A DNA stretch of 64,000 bases, from the NCBI RefSeq assembly GCF_037095735.1, contig NZ_JBAWKD010000001.1, positions 744,001 through 808,000 of the forward strand, given 5' to 3'. The translations under genes and the position numbers were made by a program. This document shows positions 58,253 to 64,000 of the stretch, in pieces. This DNA is from Frigidibacter sp037095735 (GTDB lineage Bacteria > Pseudomonadota > Alphaproteobacteria > Rhodobacterales > Rhodobacteraceae). Each line of letters begins with the position of its first letter. Position 1 is the stretch's first letter. The notes under the pieces are model-generated. The model did no database searches and was not told where the DNA came from. It worked only from the letters and a program-made list of their open reading frames with translations.

Positions 58253-59701
58253 ATGAGTGGGGCAGAGTTGATGCTTACAGGCAAAGCCTTAAAAGGCGCG
58301 ATCTGGCTGGTTCTCTCGCGCTTCCTTGGCAAGTTCATCGATTTCGGCACCCTCATCGTCCTGGCGCGCATCCTGACACCTGCCGATTTCGGCCTCGTGG
58401 CCTTGGCGCTGATTTTGATATCCGTCGTCGACATGGTGCTGGAAGTCCCGGTGCTTCACGCACTCCTGCGCCAGCAGACCATGGACAAAGCCGATCTCGA
58501 CACGGCCTTTACGCTGAGCCTTGCGCGCGGAACCGCCTTCGCGTTCTTCATCCTGGCCGCGGCATGGCCTTTCGCGCAGTTTTACGAAGACGATCGCTTG
58601 TTCAGCCTGCTGCTGCTGATGTCGCTGGGACCGTTCCTGCGCGGGCTCATCAATCCGGCCATGGTGGTCCTCGCACAAAAGCTCAGCTTCCGGCAGACCT
58701 TCACGATCGAGATGGGCGGCAAGATCGCGGGCACCCTTGCCGCGATCGCGCTGGTGCTGTCGGGCAGCGGCTACTGGGCCATCGCCAGCAACAGCGTCGT
58801 GGCGGCCTTCGTCACGACACTTGGCAGCTACATCATCATGCCGTACCGGCCCAGTCTGACCTTCGCACGGTTCTCGACCTTCGCGGGCTACGCGGGATGG
58901 CACACGCTCAGCCAGATCGTCGCCGCGCTGAACTGGCAACTCGACAGATTCCTGCTCGGCCGCTCCGTCAGCCAGGCGACCTTGGGAACCTACGTGCTTG
59001 CCTCGGACATGGCCGGCTTCCCCGTGCAAAGCGTCGTAAGCCCCGCGATGCAGGCCGCAACCGCGGCTTTCTCAAGCATCAATAAGGATGCCGAAAGGCT
59101 GAAATCGGCCTTCCTCAAGGCCAGCCGCTTCGTGATGCTCGTGGCCACACCGGTCTGCATCGGGATCTTCGTGACTTCCGATCTGGCGATCCGCTTCGTG
59201 CTTGGCGAGAAGTGGCTCGATGCGGCCCCGATGCTGCAGCTGCTCGCCATCGCGATCCTGCCCTCGGCCTACCTCCAGATCCTCAGCGCCTTCTGCATGG
59301 CAAGCGGTCAACCCTCTGCCCTGTTCAAGATCGGCTCGGTCGAACTTGCGATCCGCCTGCTGATCGTCCCGGTCGCCATCCACCTGATGGCCGTCACCGG
59401 GATGCTGTATGCGCGGCTCCTGATCGCCGCCCCCATGTTCCTCTTCTACATGCTCACGCTGCGACGCCTCGGCGGCATCGGCATGCGCGCGCAACTCGGC
59501 AATCTCTGGCCGGTCGCGCTGGCGGCCGTGGCAATGGCGATCGCCGTGACCCTGCTGCGCAACGAACTTGAGGACCTCGCCCTCGCCCCGGTCATCGAGC
59601 TCGCGCTGTGCATGATCGTCGGCGCCGCAACCTACGGGCTCGTGCTCAGGGCACTTGGCATCCGGCTGCCGGCGAAGAGATTCGGCCTGCGATACGGTTG
59701 A
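58253..59701 (+). CDS. Wzx-type lipopolysaccharide/EPS flippase
   Basis: Inner-membrane flippase of 482 residues in the polysaccharide transporter (PST/MOP) superfamily, with about 12-14 hydrophobic helices. The N-terminal GAIWLVLSRFLGKFIDFGTLIVLARILTPADFGLVALAL is the family hallmark. It would move the lipid-linked repeat from the cytoplasmic to the periplasmic leaflet for Wzy. ATG 58253 is chosen; ATG 58271 is an alternative with GGGGCAGAG upstream. It is the only rightward gene of the cluster, and its TGA stop abuts the stop of the next (leftward) gene as TGATCA with no gap. Confidence 0.9.
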   Translation: MSGAELMLTGKALKGAIWLVLSRFLGKFIDFGTLIVLARILTPADFGLVALALILISVVDMVLEVPVLHALLRQQTMDKADLDTAFTLSLARGTAFAFFILAAAWPFAQFYEDDRLFSLLLLMSLGPFLRGLINPAMVVLAQKLSFRQTFTIEMGGKIAGTLAAIALVLSGSGYWAIASNSVVAAFVTTLGSYIIMPYRPSLTFARFSTFAGYAGWHTLSQIVAALNWQLDRFLLGRSVSQATLGTYVLASDMAGFPVQSVVSPAMQAATAAFSSINKDAERLKSAFLKASRFVMLVATPVCIGIFVTSDLAIRFVLGEKWLDAAPMLQLLAIAILPSAYLQILSAFCMASGQPSALFKIGSVELAIRLLIVPVAIHLMAVTGMLYARLLIAAPMFLFYMLTLRRLGGIGMRAQLGNLWPVALAAVAMAIAVTLLRNELEDLALAPVIELALCMIVGAATYGLVLRALGIRLPAKRFGLRYG

Positions 59702-60964
59702 TCACTGACCGGGGGCCTGCACCGTCGTCAGCTGAACCTGAAGCACGTCGCCCGGCCGCATCGCGAAGCTGTCACCCACCACCATCTCCTGCCGTCCGGC
59801 GGTGCCGGTCCGGACCAGATGGTATTCCGGTGCGAAGCCGCCGAGGTCGGAGGTATCGACCATGTCCATGGACTGCGACAGCGCGAGGGTCAGCAAAGAG
59901 CGGGCAGTGCGGCTCGCCTGACCATTGCGCTCCAGCGCATCACGGGCCGTGGCAAGGCTGTCGAGCGCGGCGGTGCGATAGCGGGTCTGCAGCTCGATGA
60001 TATCGCGATCCGCCTGCTGCAGGTTCTGTTGCGCGCGCAGGGTCGCGACATGCACGTCCAGAAGGCTGCTGCGCACCGACAGCTGCGAACTTTCGGCCGC
60101 GATCTGCCGGCTCGAAACCGCAAGGCCACGCTCGCGAAGATCGCTCACGACCTTCACTTCCTCGTCGTACAAGGCCTGCTGGCGCGTCAGCGCCTCGGAC
60201 CGCTCCGCCAAAGAGCCGAGCTCTTGCTGAAGCAGCGCCTTGGCGTCGGCAATCGCCGCAAGTTCGGCGGTCAGCGCCTCGCGCCCTGCACGGTAGCGAT
60301 CCATCTCGTGCCGCATCGCCTCGGTCGCGCGGGGATCGTCCTGCGCCGGGTCGGTCAGCTCCGTCGGAAAGACGATCCCGGCACCGTCACCGGCGCTTTC
60401 CGCGGTATATCGCGCGATGCGCGCCTGCAGCGAAATGCGCTCGGCTTCAAGCTGCCGCAGGTCGCCCCCGGCCGAGATGGCCTGCCGCTGCGTTCCCGGC
60501 AGATCCGGGGCGCGCAGGAAACCCTCCGCGGTGCTCAGGGCCTGCAGCACCGTCATGCCCGGCTGGAACTCGTAGCGGCCGGGTCGCTGCACGGCGCCGA
60601 TGACGAAGACCGGGCGATAGCTGGTCACCTCGACCGTGGCGAAGGGCGTTTCGGCAAGGTTCGCGGTGCGGCGCAGCGCCTCGGCGATGCTCTGCGCCAG
60701 CTGGTCCGGTGTGCTGCCCGAGGCAGAAACCTGCCCCACCAGCGGCAGGAAGATCGACCCGTCGGCGCCGACCGCGAATGTATCGCTGAGCGGCGTCCAT
60801 GTGTAGATCTCGCCGGTATCGCGACGCAGCGAGTTCACCCGGATCGCGAGCTGATCCTGGGGCCCGAGAACATAGGCATTCGCCGCGGCGCCATCCTCAG
60901 CATGCCCAATGATCGGCAGTGCGATTGCGATCAGGATCGTGCCGGCAGTGATCGAGTGTTTCAT
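59702..60964 (-). CDS. Polysaccharide export protein (ExoF/Wza-like)
   Basis: Periplasmic or outer-membrane export protein of 420 residues. A signal peptide ends near GHA-E and is followed by a Poly_export domain (YVLGPQDQLAIRV to about residue 115). An SLBB-like domain follows (RPVFVIGAVQRPGRYEFQPGMTVLQALSTAEG), then a long helical, probably coiled-coil region (about 180-330, RQQALYDEEVKVVSDLRERG), and a C-terminal beta part. This domain order and length resemble ExoF of rhizobia more than the shorter Wza. GAGG precedes the ATG at 60964. It is transcribed with the GT2 gene 44 bp upstream. Confidence 0.92.
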   Translation of the reverse strand: MKHSITAGTILIAIALPIIGHAEDGAAANAYVLGPQDQLAIRVNSLRRDTGEIYTWTPLSDTFAVGADGSIFLPLVGQVSASGSTPDQLAQSIAEALRRTANLAETPFATVEVTSYRPVFVIGAVQRPGRYEFQPGMTVLQALSTAEGFLRAPDLPGTQRQAISAGGDLRQLEAERISLQARIARYTAESAGDGAGIVFPTELTDPAQDDPRATEAMRHEMDRYRAGREALTAELAAIADAKALLQQELGSLAERSEALTRQQALYDEEVKVVSDLRERGLAVSSRQIAAESSQLSVRSSLLDVHVATLRAQQNLQQADRDIIELQTRYRTAALDSLATARDALERNGQASRTARSLLTLALSQSMDMVDTSDLGGFAPEYHLVRTGTAGRQEMVVGDSFAMRPGDVLQVQLTTVQAPGQ

Positions 60965-61008
60965 TGGCCCTCGGGTAAAAGAAAGTCTGCTCTGCAACAC
61001 CGTATGCC

Positions 61009-62118
61009 TCAGGATCTCAGCAGCATGGCGCTGATCATCCCGCGGACCGAGCGCTGACCGTAGGTGAACCGGTACGCCATCAGATTCTGCGCCCGTCGCA
61101 GCGGCAGCACTGCTGCCATCAGATAGAAGGCCGTCATCGCGACGCGGGTCTTCGCGCTCCAGCTGAGGTGCTTCGCGGCGGCAAACGCCCGCCACACTTC
61201 CCCCATGCCCGGCCGCAGATCTCCTGCGAGGTTCGCGCAGATCCTGCGCTCGATGTAGAAGTACATCCTGTCGGTCGGGACCATCTTCGCCGCAACGCCG
61301 AGGTCATCTAGGATGCCCCGGAGGTGCTCGGTGCGACGCGCGAATCTCTCGATATCACGCTCCATCACCAGCTTCTGCGGACGCTGTCCCTGGGCGGAAT
61401 AGTTCCCGCCATGAATGCGATAGCTGCCCAGCTCGTCGGTCAGGCTCACGACATCGCCGAAGAACGGCGCCATGAACAGGATCACCCCATCAAGAGCGGT
61501 GTCGTAATCGACCTCCGCCAGCACGGCGCACAGATCGCGCCTGAAGACGTTCCCCGAGGTCGGCGGCGAGGTATAGGTTCCCGTGCTGAAAACGCTTTCC
61601 TGAAGCGCGGCGCGATCCCTGAACGCCCGAAGCGAGGGAAGCGCTTCTCCAAGGTATTCGCCATCGGCACCGACCCGGCTCAAGGAAAACTGCAGCTTGG
61701 CAACCTCGTCGTCGAGCAGTCCGATGATAGTCTCGAGAGCGCCCGGTTTCAGAATGTCATCGGCATCCAGAAACAGCACGAACGGTGCCGTCGTGCGGGA
61801 AAGTCCGACGCGGCACGCGCCGATCTGGCCAAGATTGCGCAGCCGGACCGCGCGTACGCCCGACGCCGTGATGACCGCCCAGGACTGATCCTTCGAACCA
61901 TCGTCGACGACCACAAGTTCGCAATCGTCGCGTTGCTGTTGCAGGACGCTGTCGATGGCCTCGCGCACATAGCGTTCGTAATTGTAGCAGCTGATGATCA
62001 CGGCGAGACGCGGCGCGGCCGGAGGGTCTCCGGCACCGACCTCCTCGAGAACGGATGCCTCTAGTGCTTCGTCGCGAGCGCGATTGACTGACGGGAACCG
62101 CCTCGACTGGAAACGCAT
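61009..62118 (-). CDS. GT2 glycosyltransferase
   Basis: Inverting GT-A glycosyltransferase of 369 residues. The catalytic domain starts with LAVIISCYNYERYVREAIDSVLQQ and CELVVVDDGSKDQSW, and the metal-binding motif is FLDADDIL. The C-terminal part (AKTRVAMTAFYLMAAVLPL) may touch the membrane. It probably adds one sugar of the EPS repeat; donor and acceptor are not readable. The start at 62118 (MRFQSRRFPS) is preceded by GAAGG about 10 nt upstream; the long frame before it lacks gene-like codon use. It starts the short leftward GT2-ExoF unit. Confidence 0.88.
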   Translation of the reverse strand: MRFQSRRFPSVNRARDEALEASVLEEVGAGDPPAAPRLAVIISCYNYERYVREAIDSVLQQQRDDCELVVVDDGSKDQSWAVITASGVRAVRLRNLGQIGACRVGLSRTTAPFVLFLDADDILKPGALETIIGLLDDEVAKLQFSLSRVGADGEYLGEALPSLRAFRDRAALQESVFSTGTYTSPPTSGNVFRRDLCAVLAEVDYDTALDGVILFMAPFFGDVVSLTDELGSYRIHGGNYSAQGQRPQKLVMERDIERFARRTEHLRGILDDLGVAAKMVPTDRMYFYIERRICANLAGDLRPGMGEVWRAFAAAKHLSWSAKTRVAMTAFYLMAAVLPLRRAQNLMAYRFTYGQRSVRGMISAMLLRS

Positions 62119-62386
62119 CGACCTAATACCTTCACCACCGACGGCATCAGCCGCCACACTCGCACGTCGCCAGATCTCAGTGGTCCGGCACAATGCCTGA
62201 GAGTTTATGCAGTCGCAGCAGTCGATCGCAATTGGTTCATCCAAATTTAATGTGTCGCACGGCGTCGATCCCGCCGATGCCCAATTTGAGATCAGCCACT
62301 GACGCTCCGCGCACGACACGGCGCCTCTGCCGCACGATGCCGACAGCCAGTCACGCCCCGCTCGGCCTCTCACCGGGCGCCATGCG
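62119..62386. other. Region between gltB and the GT2 gene
   Basis: No gene is seen. An A+T-richer stretch at about 62225-62260 (CATCCAAATTTAATGTGTCG) is the likely promoter zone of the GT2-ExoF unit. The octamer CTAATACC at 62123-62130 also occurs directly before the priming-transferase start. Confidence 0.4.
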
Positions 62387-62414
62387 AAAAGGGGCGCGGC
62401 CTGCGCCGCGCCCC
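62387..62414 (-). terminator. Terminator of gltB
   Basis: On the minus strand a perfect 10-bp stem (GGGGCGCGGC with GCCGCGCCCC, loop GCAG) is followed by TTTTCGC, 27 nt after the gltB stop. Confidence 0.85.
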
Positions 62415-62440
62415 CTGACGATCTCACCCGGGCGACAATG

Positions 62441-64000
<1,560 letters not shown>

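Overview
The window is very G+C-rich, densely coding DNA with strong G/C bias at third codon positions. It looks like a chromosomal segment of a Rhodobacterales (Rhodobacteraceae-type) alphaproteobacterium. Supporting markers are an imuA-imuB-dnaE2 mutagenesis cassette, a leuS-lptE-holA operon, a DUF3576 lipoprotein, a DUF2125 protein, a Rhodobacter-type general porin, and short intergenic hairpin repeats built around CAAATATCCCGGGG. No rRNA, tRNA or CRISPR array was seen.

Layout. Positions 306-5645 hold the SOS-type translesion cassette. Positions 6010-8484 hold an orphan OmpR-type response regulator divergent from ribA, which is translationally coupled to a small L,D-transpeptidase. A leftward run at 8579-13437 carries an AEC transporter, YggS, a TPR-sulfotransferase and a porin. 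At 13946-16811 come a DUF3576 lipoprotein and an exported phytase-like esterase preceded by four 11-bp TCAC-type repeats (a PhoB-box geometry). Positions 17038-21741 hold leuS-lptE-holA and a small lytic transglycosylase. Positions 22538-28032 are mixed metabolism: an LLM oxidoreductase, AlaE, an HI0933-type flavoprotein, an HNH protein, a crotonase-like protein and DUF2125.

Positions 28139-41322 form a complete glycogen locus. An alpha-glucosidase is divergent from glgP-glgB-glgC-glgA-glgX-pgm, covering glucose-1-P activation, polymerisation, branching, phosphorolysis and debranching. Positions 41477-45124 hold a GST-like protein, PmbA/TldE, an inositol-monophosphatase-family phosphatase and DUF4202.

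Positions 45476-62118 are a polysaccharide region. Phosphomannomutase and mannose-1-P guanylyltransferase make GDP-mannose. Then come a small membrane protein, a decayed IS5-type transposase, and a leftward operon: ExoY-type priming transferase, Wzy-type polymerase, GT4-GT2 fusion, Wzz/BY-kinase-like protein with a broken Walker A motif, GT4, and a Tat-exported GH16 hydrolase. A Wzx-type flippase (+), an ExoF/Wza-type export protein (-) and a GT2 (-) complete the set. The window ends inside gltB (C-terminal part only).

Most notable: a putative PhaR-type operator (CTGC-N3-GCAG) just before the flippase gene, which would link storage-polymer status to exopolysaccharide; the PhoB-like array before the phytase-like gene; a candidate sRNA after the response regulator; two families of intergenic hairpin repeats; and the pseudo-kinase Wzz and fused glycosyltransferase. 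All calls come from reading the sequence; no database search was run.
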